From Spinellus fusiger (taxonomy: Eukaryota; Mucoromycota; Mucoromycetes; Mucorales; Phycomycetaceae), in contig JALLLS010000003.1 of assembly GCA_025094145.1 (NCBI GenBank), positions 310,001-374,000 on the forward strand: a stretch of DNA of 64,000 nt, read 5' to 3'. This document shows, one piece after another, positions 23,584 through 35,703 of this stretch. A program made the position numbers and the translations under genes. The first letter of the stretch is position 1. Each line of letters opens with the position of its first letter. The notes beneath the pieces were generated by a model. That model ran no database searches. It worked only from the letters and a program-made list of their open reading frames with translations, and had not been told where the DNA came from.

Positions 23584-23895
23584 ACTATACCCTAACAAAC
23601 TCTCTTTTCCATTGGCCAGTCCACATACATCCCTTCACCTCTTCACCTCTTCACTTCCATACACATACATACACATACATATTTTCTCTCTTTTTGTTTG
23701 GTTTTTATTAATCACTTTTATTTTCCCATTTTTGTATGCTGCATCTATTTTCCTATCATTTTATTCTCTTAGACATTTTGCATAAAAGCTATTCGATCTG
23801 TGTTTCATGCGTGACTCGTTTCTCTATTTTCTCACACTTACTTAGTTGTAGGGGATTCCTTTTTATATAGATTACTATCTAAATCTACCTTCACC
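23584..23895. other. Short intergenic region
   Basis: Pyrimidine-rich 3' flank of the helicase with CTTCACCT and ACATACAT repeats, then the promoter of the J protein. The spacer is only about 310 bases, with both genes on the same strand. Confidence 0.5.
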
Positions 23896-24541
23896 ATGCA
23901 AAGTAATTTAAGCCAGTGTAAAGAAAGAGACTTTTATGAAATACTAGGCTGTGTACATTCTTCTACTGTAAGCACACACTCCTATACACCCTATTTCCAA
24001 CTCAGATACTGAAGGATGCTTAGCCAGAGCAGATTAGGGCAGAGTATCGGCAACTAGCCTTGCTCTATCATCCCGACAAGTCATCAGGACAACCTCATTC
24101 CCATGACAACCAAAGTCAGTACACAAACAATAGATCATATTTCAGATAGTTAATACCATGACAACAGAGAGATATGATGCTATCAAAGCTGCTTATGATA
24201 TTGTAGGGAATCCAGTGCAGAGGGCTGTGTATGACCGGTGGCAGAGAAGTGGCCTTGCTATTTCATTCTCAGACTTCGCCCATCTTAACCAACATGGCCA
24301 AGTGAGCAGTTCTTATAAGACTGTGAATAAACCAACTCACATGTTATGATTATAGGTTGTTCATTGGCAGAATATGCCTAGTAGACCTGCTATTTCTTTA
24401 GGACAAGAAGAAGAGGCTCTTGCTGATAATAACAATAAGAAAATACCATGGACAGGCTCCTCTTCCTTTACCACTGTTCATAAGATGTCTTTTTGGACAA
24501 ATAATAGTCTGCATACTAAATTCAGAGAATATCGTATCTAA
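23896..24541 (+). CDS. DNAJC12: J-domain protein, DNAJC12-like
   Basis: Four exons (23896-23967, 24030-24114, 24168-24301, 24356-24541) give 158 residues. The J domain has DFYEILGC, EYRQLALLYHPDK with the HPD triad, and AAYDIVGNPVQRAVYDRW. Then come the features shared with DNAJC12: WQRSG-L-I-SFSDF, VVHWQ, and a C-terminal HTKFREYRI that parallels the conserved end of the animal protein. J proteins stimulate Hsp70 ATPase; DNAJC12 in animals works with aromatic amino-acid hydroxylases, but the fungal client is unknown. The second exon acceptor (AG at 24028-24029) was chosen because earlier ones run into a stop. Confidence 0.85.
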
Positions 24542-24600
24542 TATCCAAATAACCACTACCATCCTATATAATAAACAAGAAAAAAAAAGATAGATAGGTT

Positions 24601-27600
24601 TTATTCTTCTCCTTCTCCTTCATCCTCACTCTCTGCCACATCCTGGCCAAGATCTCTCAGTCTCCTTCTATAGTTCTTAATCTCTAGATCTTGCTCACCT
24701 ATACAGCAGCAATACAAAATGAGCCCCTTTTGTACTGACACTCCAAGATAAAACATGAAAGCAGATCTTACCCATGCATACAAGCAAATCCTCTTGTTCT
24801 TTCTCCATGGCGTCACTCTTGGTCTTCTCAGCAACAAGGCTTGCCTCCAACTGTGCTATCTTTTCCTTGTATTCTTCTGCTTGTGTTTGCTATTGAAAGA
24901 GAGTGAATTGAGTCCTATACCCATAGACGAGCCATTCCTACCATGAGTGCATAAGAAGCTGTGAGATCTGTGACTTGATCTTCAAGCTGCTTAATATCTG
25001 AGGCTTGCTTTTCTAATGTAATCTTGAAGGCCTGTTCCAATTCATTGTGAACAAAAGCATCGGAGGCTGCTTGAGCTAATCACTGCAAAGTAAGTATTCC
25101 TATTCCTATTCCTATTCCTATTCCTATTCCTATTCCTATTCCTATTCCTATTCCTATTCCTATTCCTATTCCTATTCCTATTCCTATTCCTATTCCTATT
25201 CCTATTCCTATTCCTATGCCTATGCCTATGCCTATGCCTATGCCTATGCCTATATCTATATCTATCTATTCTGTTGTATATTTACCATAGGATTTCTTGG
25301 CCATAAAGCTAGCAGGCTTCTTTTTGATAGATCTTTGGATACTCTCTATACACATGGTAGGCAGTCAAGAATAAGCAGCCGCTGTCTTTTCTTACCATAG
25401 GTCTCTTTGAAGAACTCTACAAAGGTGTTTTCCAAAAGTAAGTTGGGGAAATACTCATGACTGTCAGCCATTTCTTCTTCTTCAGGAGAGAGTTCAAAGT
25501 ACTGTTTGGCATTCTTTATTGCAGGGCTGTCCTTTAGGCGTGTTATTTGGCTACAGAACTGATCCACACGACTAGAGAGAATAGTCTGCAATTTCTCCCT
25601 TGTAATTGTACACAATGAAAGCATATGAGTGGTCTCTTTTTCTGTAGTACTACTGTGCTGTGAATGAGTTACCTATTCATTGGGGTGTTGGGATCACTGT
25701 TGAATTCATAGGTAATGCCAAGTAAGAAAGAGGTGAGTCCTTGCACCACAGGATCATTGGATGAGGATTGGACTTGTTGAATCAACTAGAATAGCAAAGT
25801 GAGCTGCCTTTGTCTATCTCTTGTGCATCCTATTCTTAAACTACATACAAATTGGACATGTGTGCTTTCAGATAAGAACAGGCTCACGGATTCTGGACTG
25901 TTGAAGAGCCATGTACACAGCAAAGACAGATAGGCAATAGGTATCTGGGAGGGTGTCGTTGGGACTTGGGTTGCCATCAATACCTGAGCAACAATATGAT
26001 GCAGAAGGGGAATAGGTTCTTCGCCTATTATTTGATATTCATTCTCCATAGGTGAGATGGAAAAGAAACAACCATAAAAGAGCTTCTTCTTTCTTCTTTT
26101 AGTTTACCTACCATTGGCTTCGTCTCCTAGTGTAATCTCACCAGCCCTCCTTTTTACTGTTGGATGGTCGTTTATGAGCTGAGAAAAGATGGTGCATGCA
26201 AACCACACCTTGTAAGGATCAGTAAGAGATATTTCCCAATCCCCAATGATCTCCAGTAAAAGAGAACCCAGAGGAGATTCTGCAGGTCCAATGTTAGACT
26301 GTTTAGAGAGGCACTCCTAGAAAATAATTTACCTGTGGAGGGTTGGGTGGTGTTTTCTTCTTGCACTATGTTCATTATAGAGGCAATGGCCATTTGAGTC
26401 TCTGGATTCTTCTCTGCACAGGCAGATACAACAGACGCTGCTGCTCCACGACTCGAATAACTGTACTGCTGATGCAGGTCACTCATGGTAGCAATACAAA
26501 CCAGAGACATCAAAGCAGGTCTTGGCGAACTAGGAGCCACCCTGGGATCTACTTTTCTCTCCACCATCTTGGGAGGAGGGGCTACCCTAATCTTAGACAC
26601 TAGATTCTGGTTGACTGCATTGTTACGAATAACATAGGCAAGAGAGTGAAGTGCCTCTGTTCTCACAATAGCAGGTGCATTGGAGCAGATACCCAACTGA
26701 ACAATTGGAAGGAGAATCCCACTCTGTACCATGACCTTTTGATTTAAAGGAGTGTTTGATCCATCGGGTTCTGTTAAGATACGAATGAGTTCCAAGACAA
26801 GCACTGTGTTGGCTACTTTCTGAGTAGGCCAGTCTTCATAAGAGAAAGGAACATGGTCAGCATCACTATCCCCAACATAACCCAGTAATCCTGGAATATG
26901 CTGGATACAGCTTGTCTCTCGGAAATACACCTAATGAGAAGAAAAGAAAAAAGAAAAAGGGATCCAATCTGTGTCATTCTCTGCTCTTCTCTCTTCTCTC
27001 TTTTCTCTTCTTTTATAGTGTAGTACGTCTTTTTGTTTACCTGATCAGACACATTGTACCGTAACAGATTATGCATGAGCGTAAGACTGTCCTGAACAAC
27101 AATATCACCAGAGATACCTTCCTGTTCTTCAATCACAAGAAGAAGCTTCTCAAATGTTGCTTGGAATGTCACCAATTTCTGCACCTCAGCATCATTATGA
27201 GTAAGAGAGATCAACAGCAATAAGCTCTCTAGTATCATAATGAGTTAATATGCCGTTTCTCTCTTTCTTATATCTATAGTACCATTGCGGATAATATCTC
27301 TCTTGTCATCCAATAGATCTACAAGACGAGTAATACCCATAGGACTTGTCAATATACACTCTTGAATGCGCTTGCTACGGTTGGCCAAGAGAATAGACAG
27401 TAGTTTAATCGTATTGAATCTCTCATAAAAGTCAAATTCCTCGAGAATGTCCAGTAAAAGAGTGACATTGGTAGAATCCTAATAGTCGTCTTTGCTCTGT
27501 CAACGTCTGTTTGTGTTCTAACTGTACTATCAACGATACCAAATACCTCTATAAAGTGATCTGTGAATCTGTAGCCTCTATGTTCTTTCACTTCCTTCCC

Positions 27601-28017
27601 GTCACGTCTTGTATCAGCAACCCAGGTGGCAAGTGTAGGTTTGACTTACTGGAGAGTCCACCATACACAGGATGGAGAGTGTTTCGAGTACTGACTTTGT
27701 CACATCCACGTCTTTTGAGTCTGTATGGAGTACCTTGATAAGACCAGGAAGACTCTTATTGCCTACTTCCTATCATTTACCATGTCAATGGGTTATGTTT
27801 TATTTCTTTCTCTCTCTCTCTCTCTCATGTCTTTTTCTCATGTTACCTCTGGCCAGTGCCTCACAAGACCCTTTAAGCCAAGAACACCCGCTCGTCTGTC
27901 TTCCAGAAGTGTGGCTGTTTCAAGACAGTCTGCTAGTTTCTCAATGGTCTCATCCGCCTCTTGTGGTTGTCCTTTTTCGCCTCTGATGGCAGCATAGCCT
28001 CTGCTAAAGAAGTCCAT
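24601..28017 (-). CDS. USO1: USO1/p115 vesicle-tethering factor with short coiled coil
   Basis: The first exons (28017-27847, 27769-27650, 27594-27547, 27478-27284, 27228-27041, 26930-26333, 26279-about 26112) encode the armadillo-like head: FFSRGYAAIRGEKGQ, EEFDFYERFNTIKLL, TSPMGITRLVDLL, GDIVVQDSLTLMHNLLRYN. Later exons give LLCTWLFNSPESVSLFL and GLTSFLLGITYEFN. A coiled-coil tail of only about 120 residues follows (AFVHNELEQAFKITLEKQ, EEYKEKIAQLEASL) and an acidic end AESEDEGEGEE. p115/Uso1 tethers COPII and COPI vesicles at ER-Golgi membranes. The tail is far shorter than in yeast Uso1. Two junctions are uncertain: near 27300 the homologous frame (DIIRN) is one base out, and the join between 26112 and 26040 could not be put in frame. 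Confidence 0.9.
25096..25262. repeat. Hexanucleotide microsatellite in a USO1 intron
   Basis: About twenty copies of CCTATT run into about six copies of CCTATG and then CTATAT. The array lies wholly within the intron between the exon ending FMAKKSY and the one beginning AQAASDAF, so length change would not alter the protein. Confidence 0.95.
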
Positions 28018-28162
28018 TGAAAAAAGTAGACTGCAGTAATAAAAGGGACAAGAGGAAATCTAACATAGTAAGTTCATCCATGTCACCTGATCCATTATAG
28101 GATCTCAGTCTAATCACAGCCAATCATAAGAGTAGGCTCTGGGAAGAGCTATATTTCTACTA

Positions 28163-29894
28163 CACACCAGGAGATCTTTAGGATATAAAAGGAAATAGTC
28201 GAAATACAATTGTTTAAAAATGACATCGATTTGAAAAGGAGCAAAAATAAATTATGTATACGCCCAAAGATTTTTGGGATATATAAGGAAATATCCTGAG
28301 AATGAAATCTCAATATTATTATGATTGGCTAATGTGTTTTAAAATGCTTTTTCGCTGTCTAAATGAGCTATTTTGAACTCTACTTGCCTGTTTTAGCAAT
28401 GACTACTGACTTTGTAATTAAAAAGTATAGAATTGGCTGTAAAGACAAGAAATAGAACAAGAATCCACTTAATATTAAAACTCAGTCACTGATATTCTTT
28501 TAACATAATGTGTTATCCATAAGCCCACAGTATTTGCAGTATACCACTGCTTAAGAAAAATGTATTATAGAACACACAGAATTAACTCTAGTGGTCATTG
28601 TCCATAAAATAGAACCAAACTCACTTGTGTTGAGAACAGTATAGCCATTCATTGACTCAATATTCATAATAACTTCAACTGTCTCATTTTAACTGTTATT
28701 AACAATAGTACTTAATGATAACAAGACATTGTTTCTAAATACTGTCCTTTAGGTCCAAGGCAATTAGTGTGAATTATTTGATTTGTGAGTTTTATGAGTA
28801 GAGACTAGTGTATATATCACCAGAATAGAAAGAAAAATTATTATCTGTTTTGATAATCTCCTCTTTTTGTTATTTCCCACACTGAACATACAACTTAACG
28901 CCTAATTACTCTTCAATATGAGCATAACTGAGCAAGATAATGTACTATTATTAACAAAGCAAAACAATAGAAGGAAGTAATAGGCACCACCAAAGGCTTT
29001 TCTGGAGGTAAACGAGGTAAATAATGTCTTCATCTGGGTTTGAGCTCATTGTATTCCACAAGACATAGCACTGACTCTTCTTCTAATAGATGATACATGG
29101 CTCATTATTCTTATGACAAGTATTAAGTACAAGGTAAGCATAATATCTCTCTTATTGAATTATTACTAATAAACCCTTCTGTTATTAGATAAGTAAAGAC
29201 TCTTTCTTAAGTCAGTCCAAGGTGGTCTTCTTCCTTCTATACTGTCTAAGGTGTCTAGGCTGTCTAGGGTATACTCCTGAGCATGGTTCTCTATCTCCCA
29301 AGGATAAAGCACAAGGCTTTTAGGGTGTATATTCTGTTGCTATGAAGGAATACACCTAGAACAGCAGTGGCTATAGTAATAGTATGTTATTAGCTACAGT
29401 ATTATTAGCTATATTATTACAATAAACAATTTTATCCATCAATAGTTTTATTCATAAATAATATATTCCATTGATAATGTCGTCAATGGCTTGTTAGTCC
29501 AAAGGAAATCCGGTCAGTTAACAGGTAGTTAAACTCTGATGTTTATTATTTCATAAAATTGTGTCTTTTATACTTTCCTACTACTAGTATTTAGCTTCAT
29601 GGGTATGTTATTGAATACTACAAACTATCATCATCCCTTAGTATTCAATGGCATCCCCTTCTCAGTTTAGTAGTAGGAGTTGGTATTTCCAAAAAGGGTT
29701 GTAGATCCAATTATAGAAAATGTCTTTACGACAATAATACAATTTGATATTGAGGGATACTACAAAAGGAAACAATTATTTGGATATCCACAAACCTTTT
29801 GATTTTAAATACAGTTCCATAAAAAGCAAGAAAGTTCTAGACGTAAAAGGAAGGGGATATCACCGCTTAAAGGCCAGAAAAATCTCCTGGTGTG
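28163..29894. mobile_element. CACACC-family TIR element, third large copy
   Basis: Starts CACACCAGGAGATCTTTAGG after TA (28161-28162) and ends in the inverse of CACACCAGGAGATTTTTCTG at 29894. The first 95 bases match the Fanzor-type left end; from about 28258 (GATTTTTGGGATATATAAGG) the interior matches the copies at 17, 51 and 57 kb. It contains an LTR-like insert at 29478-29733. The copy begins 145 bases upstream of the USO1 start, within its likely promoter. No intact ORF. Confidence 0.75.
29478..29733. repeat. LTR-like insert, second copy, uninterrupted
   Basis: A 256-base unit beginning TGTCGTCAATGG and ending TCTTTACGACA, flanked by ATAA on both sides. The host sequence without the insert (CATTGATAATACAATTTG) is visible at 17632. 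It serves as the empty-site reference for the Tc1 insertion at 18046. Confidence 0.7.
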
Positions 29895-30322
29895 TGGGCC
29901 TGTTCTTTCTCTTTTCCAGTCTTTCTTCATAGGCTAAGTTGAATGCAATAGAAAGGCACTGTAGGAGAGAAGTGCAATTGTAGATGGGTTGTGATTCCAT
30001 TGTTAATTCATTGTAAATCTACTGTAAATCTACTGTAAATCTCATTGTAAGTCTACTGCAAGTTCTCCGCAAATTACACCTAGATTACACCCAAATTACA
30101 CTGATACTTCCATGGCTGTTCTCCTACCGTGCCAATTGTGTGTCTCTCTTATTCTCTCTTCAAAGAGCCTTATGGAGGAGGCGGATTTTGAAAATGGCTC
30201 TATAGATTGGCTGAGTCAGGCTGATCCAATGCTGACACATTCAACAGTCCCCTTGCCATTTATGTTTGTCCTTGGTAAAGGGTGTTGGCTGCCTTCTTCT
30301 TCTTAGTCCCCACACGACAACT
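29895..30322. other. Intergenic upstream of RIB3
   Basis: Contains short imperfect repeats of TCTACTGTAAATC at 30005-30060. Presumed promoter of RIB3; small ORFs here are not conserved. Confidence 0.45.
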
Positions 30323-31198
30323 ATGCAAAAGACTCACCAGCAACACGAATTCCACTCTGTAGAAGAAGCACTCCAGGATTTTGGTATTTATCATTCTACA
30401 AAGAACAGTCCTATGTCTGTCTTTCTGTCTTTCTTTCTATGTGTGGTGCTGGGAAGGGTTCTTTCTTTTCTTCAAGCACACAACAGAGCAACTTATATTA
30501 GTACTGTTTGTTTGTTTTTTCTTCTTTTTTCTTCTTTTTTCTTCTATAGCCAAAGGCCAATTCGTTGTAGTGGTGGATAATGAAGACAGAGAGAATGAAG
30601 GCGACCTTATTATTGCTGCCAACAACGTCACTACAGAACAAATGGCCTTTCTTATTCGTTATTCAAGGTAAGCCCGTTATGCTCCTAGCACTGTCTTTCT
30701 GGTCATTCACCCGTGTGCAGTGGCTATGTGTGTGTCCCTACAACAGAAGAACGCCTCGAGGAATTAAGACTGCCATTGATGGTGCCTCACAACACAGAAT
30801 TAATGAAGACAGCTTACACAGTGTCCTGTGACTATATCCATGGCACCACCACAGGCATTTCGGCCCATGACCGTGCACTCACGGCTCGTCAACTGGCTAA
30901 CCCCACAGCCACCCCCGAGGATTTCTCTCGACCTGGCCATATTCTCCCTCTTCGGGCTGTGCCTGGTGGTACCTTCCAACGATTCGGTCATACTGAGGCT
31001 GCTGTGGATCTGTGCAAGTTGGCAGGTCTGCCTCCTGTGGCCTGTATTGGAGAGTTAGTCAAGGAGGAAGATCCATTAGGCAGCATGGCACGTCGTGATG
31101 ACTGTTTCTTGTTTGCAAAGAAGCATCAGCTAAAAATGATTACTATCAAGGATCTTATTGCTTATAGACGTACTCTCAGTGAGAACACCCTTTTGTAG
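30323..31198 (+). CDS. RIB3: 3,4-dihydroxy-2-butanone 4-phosphate synthase
   Basis: Three exons (30323-30383, 30550-30667, 30721-31198) give 218 residues, the usual length for the fungal enzyme. Hallmarks are [14 protein letters not shown] (metal- and substrate-binding acidic loop), a Ser-Gly-Tyr-Val-Cys-Val-Pro block at the exon 2/3 join, [33 protein letters not shown], and [15 protein letters not shown]. The enzyme makes the four-carbon unit of riboflavin from ribulose 5-phosphate. The protein is monofunctional: no GTP cyclohydrolase II domain follows. Start chosen at the ATG giving [10 protein letters not shown], which precedes a helix (EEALQDFG) typical of the family. Confidence 0.95.
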
Positions 31199-31284
31199 AT
31201 CTCTTTTGTTTTATTATTATAATCCCTCTTGTATTGTTCCCAACACCCTCTCCATTGCATGCTCCTTGCAGCACATTTTTATTT

Positions 31285-31377
31285 ATTTATTTTATAATAA
31301 AAGATAATAATAATAAAATAAAATAAAATAAAATAAAAAAATAAAAAAATAAAAAAATAAAAATAAAAATAAAAATG
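31285..31377. repeat. A-rich AATAA/AAAAT tract between convergent genes
   Basis: Low-complexity AATAA, AAAATA and AAATAAAAA units fill the short gap between RIB3 and the convergent GH31 gene. Confidence 0.8.
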
Positions 31378-34073
31378 CTACAGTGTCCCTTTGTGGCGTA
31401 AATAACTATCTGCATAGGCAAAAAGAGAATCCAAGCGTCCGTCATCTAGGCGTGGTTCTCTGACAAAAACAGCAGGCAGTCCAAGAGGCGTATCAATAGG
31501 AACATAACCCCCATCAGCTGCATAGTGTTTTCCTGTCCAGAGATGTCTCCATACAAGTCCTGGCGTAGCATCCACTGGGAAGTACACCTTGACATAGGAA
31601 GCAGAGGGAGAGAGAGTGGGGGCTACAAGAAGACAAGATCCCAGGAAGAACTGTTGGTAGCTGATCTGACGCACAGTAGAGTCCTGTGGGTAATAGAGGA
31701 CCATAGCACGCATGCATGGCCATCCCTTTTCATGGGCTTCTTCAATAAGATGCCTTCTGTAGGGAGACAGGGATTGGAAGAGTTTGGCTGTGTGGGAGAA
31801 GTGGCTGTAGGTATCTAATCCAATCATTTTACACAGAACAAGATCAACAAGATAGACAAGACATGGCGATAGAGTAGAAATCTTACCTTCTGTATCATAG
31901 AACTGTGCATTGCCTTCTGGTATGATTCCTAATCGACGCTTGGTGTGAGTACAGCACTATAAAGAGACAGTAGATACTGCACTTGCCTTGGTGTGTTCTG
32001 AACATGGCAGTAAAGGCAGCCAACTCCATCCAACGGTACAACAACTCCCTTGGTCTCTTTACATGTTTACCTGGTAGGACTCCGTCCACGGGATTCGAGC
32101 CACCAATATCACTGTGAGTTACTGAGAAACCAGAGAAACCACCCGACAGCATGGCCACGACCTTTTGATAGAAAGTCATTCAACTTGTTTATCCAACCTG
32201 TTTATCCATCCACCCTATCCAGACTCTAGAGATAGTCCATCCACTTACTGCACTTTTGATGCCGCCATGGTAATCCCATGTTACAGTCTGAGGACCGGTC
32301 CACTTGACATGCATTGCACCAGGAGAACATGTATAAGCAGAATGACAAGACAGCACCACATCTTTCTCTATTTCAAGCTCCTTGACAGTTTCATAATGGA
32401 GACGGGCCCAGTCTTCAGCATAGGTGTTGTGGTAGGCTTCTGGTCGACCCACTTCAATGGCTATCCTCTCTGAACTGTAGGGCAAACTCTCTCCACCCTC
32501 CAGCATTAGCCCTAAGGATAGATAGGTTATCTCTACAGTGCATCCAACACGGAGACACTACCTGCAATGCCTGTATCCCACACCTGCTCCTTCCACACCT
32601 GCTTCATCCACCCACGTGCGTCTGGATGAGTCAGATCCAACATGCCTGTCTCTACTTCTGTCACTTGAGGAACCAGCCATGTCTTGCACTCAGAAGGACG
32701 CAAAAGATCCTTCACCAAGAACCCCTTGTTTTGGGCTTCTGTAAACAAAAGACGGTGGCCTCCCTGCTTGTCTCTGCTGTTGGATAATAAGGGACGCATA
32801 GCTGCCATCACCCGCACTGGGGCTTCTGTGTGCTGCAACTCCTCTACCAGCTCCTTCCATTGAGGATAGAGAACAGGGTCACTCTCCCAATGCGACCATA
32901 CACTCTGGACAGCACTGCCTGGCGGTTTCTCATGGACACCTGTCCAGTCTCTTATCCATACTGCTGCCAAAGGAGTAGCATGGTCCTTGAGACGAGTGAT
33001 GATCTGGCGTACTTTTGAAGCACCTCCTTCAATGCCAGCAATGGCCCCCTCTGACACCCACTCAGGCAGTAATGCCATACGACCACAGTAGTATGTGTAT
33101 TCAGAGAGGATAGCCAGCATGGACTCTTCTTCCACAATGCGTCCTACTACTGTGTCTGTGTCTGAGCGGAGGGTAATGCGATCTGGTTTTCTAAAATCAA
33201 AACTAGCATAGTTGGATGTTTCGAGGAAGAGACAACGGTTGTCGGTGGTCATGAAGTGAGGGACAGATGCACAGGTGGTAAAGTGGTCTTGCGAATGATC
33301 AGCTAGGGAAGCGAGGGTGCTCAATGAAGGATGGAAACGGCTGGTGGTCTTGGTATAGACATAAGAATACATTATTTGCATGCTACATTGAGAGGGATGG
33401 ACTTACTGTTGATTCATGTTTGATATTCTGTTCTCTGTTGTTAGGTAACCTCATAAGTGCACATCCATTGGACTGTATTGAGTTCTCTCTATAAAACTCA
33501 CCCTACAAATACAGGAACCTTTTGACCCTTGAATGTCATAGCGTACTGCTGCTGACCAAATCCATAGATTTCTTCTTCCTTTCTACTCTCAAAGGTCACG
33601 AATAAATGGCAGTGGTCCATCATGGAAGGATCCTTTCTTATAAACTGGGCTGTCCATTGCAGCTGATGGGGAGACATGGCTTTGAATGTAAAAGAATAGT
33701 CCATATGGGTGGGTTGCACTAGTTTAGTAGATAGGCCACCGTACAGGGTGAGTTGGTCGGGTGTGGATTCCACGCGCTGGATGGTCTGAAGGTGGGTGGG
33801 ATGCGTGTCGTTTTCCTTGAACGTCCATCCCTTTGCTGTGGACTCAATGATGTCTTTTCCCGAAGTAGAAGACAGGAAGGGTGTGTTTGGGAGAGATTTC
33901 CATACACAACGGTTTTGGCTGTTCTTTACCACCACTGCCTGTGCCTGACAGTCTATGTGTATTCTGAACTGACCTACTGTGTATTCTTTATCAGCTATGG
34001 AGCCCATAAACAAGTGGGGTTTTAGTATTTCTTCTACATCAAGACCCATATGGTTCAATACAGAATGAAGCAT
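31378..34073 (-). CDS. GH31 family protein, YihQ-like, catalytic aspartates replaced
   Basis: Six exons (34073-33502, 33382-32562, 32511-32249, 32161-31987, 31928-31887, 31814-31378) give 769 residues. The order of motifs follows bacterial YihQ (sulfoquinovosidase): EEEIYGFGQQQ, CLFLETSNYASFDF, LLPEWVSEGAIAGIEGG, AAVWIRDWTGV, TGMLDLTHPDARGWMK, THSDIGG, RWMELAAFTAMFRTHQG, LLVAPTL and GLVWRHLWTG. At the nucleophile position YihQ has M-A-D-F-G-E; here it is M-L-E-G-G-E. At the acid/base position W-A-G-D-Q is W-T-G-P-Q. An Arg matching the YihQ sulfonate-binding one is not evident. The protein may be a non-catalytic relative or use another mechanism. The intron at 31929-31986 has a GC donor. No signal peptide is seen. 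Confidence 0.85.
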
Positions 34074-34363
34074 TTTTAATATAGATAAAATGTGAGAAAG
34101 AAAGAAAGAAAAAAAAAAAGAGGAAGAGTGAGAATAAAGCAGTTATTAAAAGCCAGTAATGACATAGGTATGAGATACTTACAGGTACGAATGCACAGGC
34201 ACGAATGCACAGGCAAATGTAGGCCTGTTCTTCTCTCTCATGTCAATCGATAGCCACTGTAATATTCTACCACACAATACCATGGCCCTAGATCCAAAAA
34301 GAAATATATTCTATTCATTGGATACATTTGGATAGAGTGGACAGATCAACATGGCCCCTCCAC

Positions 34364-35658
34364 CTAGGCCTGTCGTAAAGAGTGTGCCCAATGAGACAGA
34401 CGTACAAAAGTGGCATCCAGCCGCTCTTTTGAATAAGCAACACTCCCCATCACCGCTGTCTTTTCACGCTCGTTTGCTAGCACTGCCATTCGATAACGAC
34501 TAGCATGGGATTCACACATACTCTCCTGTGGATGAATAGCAATATGTCTTTCTTCCTGTGCTATATCACACACACTAGAAATAGGTATCCATGGTGTATT
34601 CCAAACAATGTCCTCTACTCCATCCACAAAAGAACGCACTTGTGTCAATAGCCTAGATCGATCTCTCCATGCATGGATGGATTGGTGAAGTGTAGTCATG
34701 TCCTGAATCCCCAGCTCAGCCAAAAGAGTCTGTTCTATTAGGCATATCCACTCTTTCTTGGGTGTGGATAGGCTTACCTCTACCAAGGCTGCCTTTTCTT
34801 TTTCATCTTCATTCGATGGTAGTGGTTTTGTCTGTGTGTGTTTAGAAGAGGAGGAAGGAGGGGTTTTTTTTAAAGAAGAGGAAAAGGAGGAGGATGTTGC
34901 TGTACAGAGAGTATTTTTTGTTTGTTCTGAATAATGCTGTTCTGGCCGCTGTAAAGTAGTATTCGTTATTGTCATGGCCATGGTAATAATCGTCATAGCC
35001 ATGGGTTATTTACCTTGGCCTTCTCATCTACTAGTCTCTCCGTTGAATCATACCTCTTTTCCATTAATCTCAACACTCTCTGCTCAAACTCCTTCCTTTT
35101 AGCAGTACTATATGTGTTAGTACTAGCACGGGACATGGTTATGGATCTTTGAGGCATAGATGTCTGAGACGACACAGCCTGTTGATTCTCTTCGTGTGTT
35201 CCATGGTGAACTCTACGAGTAGGCTGTGGACTGTAGGCTGTATGAGAGGGCCGTGTATGGAGTTCCTTCATGGTTTCTAGTGACTGTTGAATAGCCACTC
35301 TTAGATCCATGGGTGCATCCTCAAGAAGACGTGGATTTCTTGTTGTGTCTGTTGGCTTCTCACTGTTAATAGACTTCTCTCCTTGACTCAGTCCATAGTC
35401 ATAGAAGGATGTGGGTCTGTCGAGTGCCTTTTTTGACATGCGTTGAATTATCCCTGTATTCTGGAGTGAATAAACATAGAACTCTATAGAACTCTACTGG
35501 AACCACTACTTGCCTGAGGTGGCCCTGGGCTGGCTGTTGGTAGCTGATAAAGAAGTACTATGCACACCTACACCAGGGTGGTTTAGACTTGAGCTGGTAT
35601 TTAAACTAGACTCTGCTGATAAACGACCGTTTTGGTAAGAATAGTTTGTAAACGTCAT
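34364..35658 (-). CDS. Hypothetical protein, unrecognised
   Basis: Three exons (35658-35514, 35453-35014, 34948-34364) give 389 residues. The first two thirds are polar and Ser/Thr/Gln-rich with short helical patches (VAIQQSLETMKELH and KRKEFEQRVLRLMEKRYD, the latter a likely coiled coil). The last about 150 residues look folded: EWICLIEQTLLAELGIQDM, IHAWRDRSRLLTQVRSFVDG, then a helical end LDATFVRLSHWAHSL. I do not recognise the family. The first intron may use a GC donor at 35513, or a GT donor further upstream (GTAGGT) with acceptor CTCCAG; both keep frame, so 33 residues are uncertain. Confidence 0.6.
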
Positions 35659-35703
35659 GACAAAGAGAAAGAAAAAGAAAAAGAAAAAGAATGCCCTTTA
35701 CTA

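Noticed and set aside
22879..23598. A 239-codon minus-strand ORF rich in Thr/Ser/Ala
   Set aside because: Antisense of the GUCT and Gly/Arg repeat region; composition comes from the GGN codons on the other strand.
25096..25262. CRISPR-like array
   Set aside because: It is a simple hexanucleotide microsatellite without spacers, inside an intron.
32085..32105. tRNA T-arm-like sequence (GGCTCGAATCCCGT on the minus strand)
   Set aside because: It lies within conserved GH31 coding sequence, and no acceptor stem or anticodon arm could be folded around it.
33407..33434. A 28-base extra exon in the GH31 gene (EQNIKHEST)
   Set aside because: Including it puts the next exon out of frame, while direct joining of 33502 to 33382 keeps frame to the stop.
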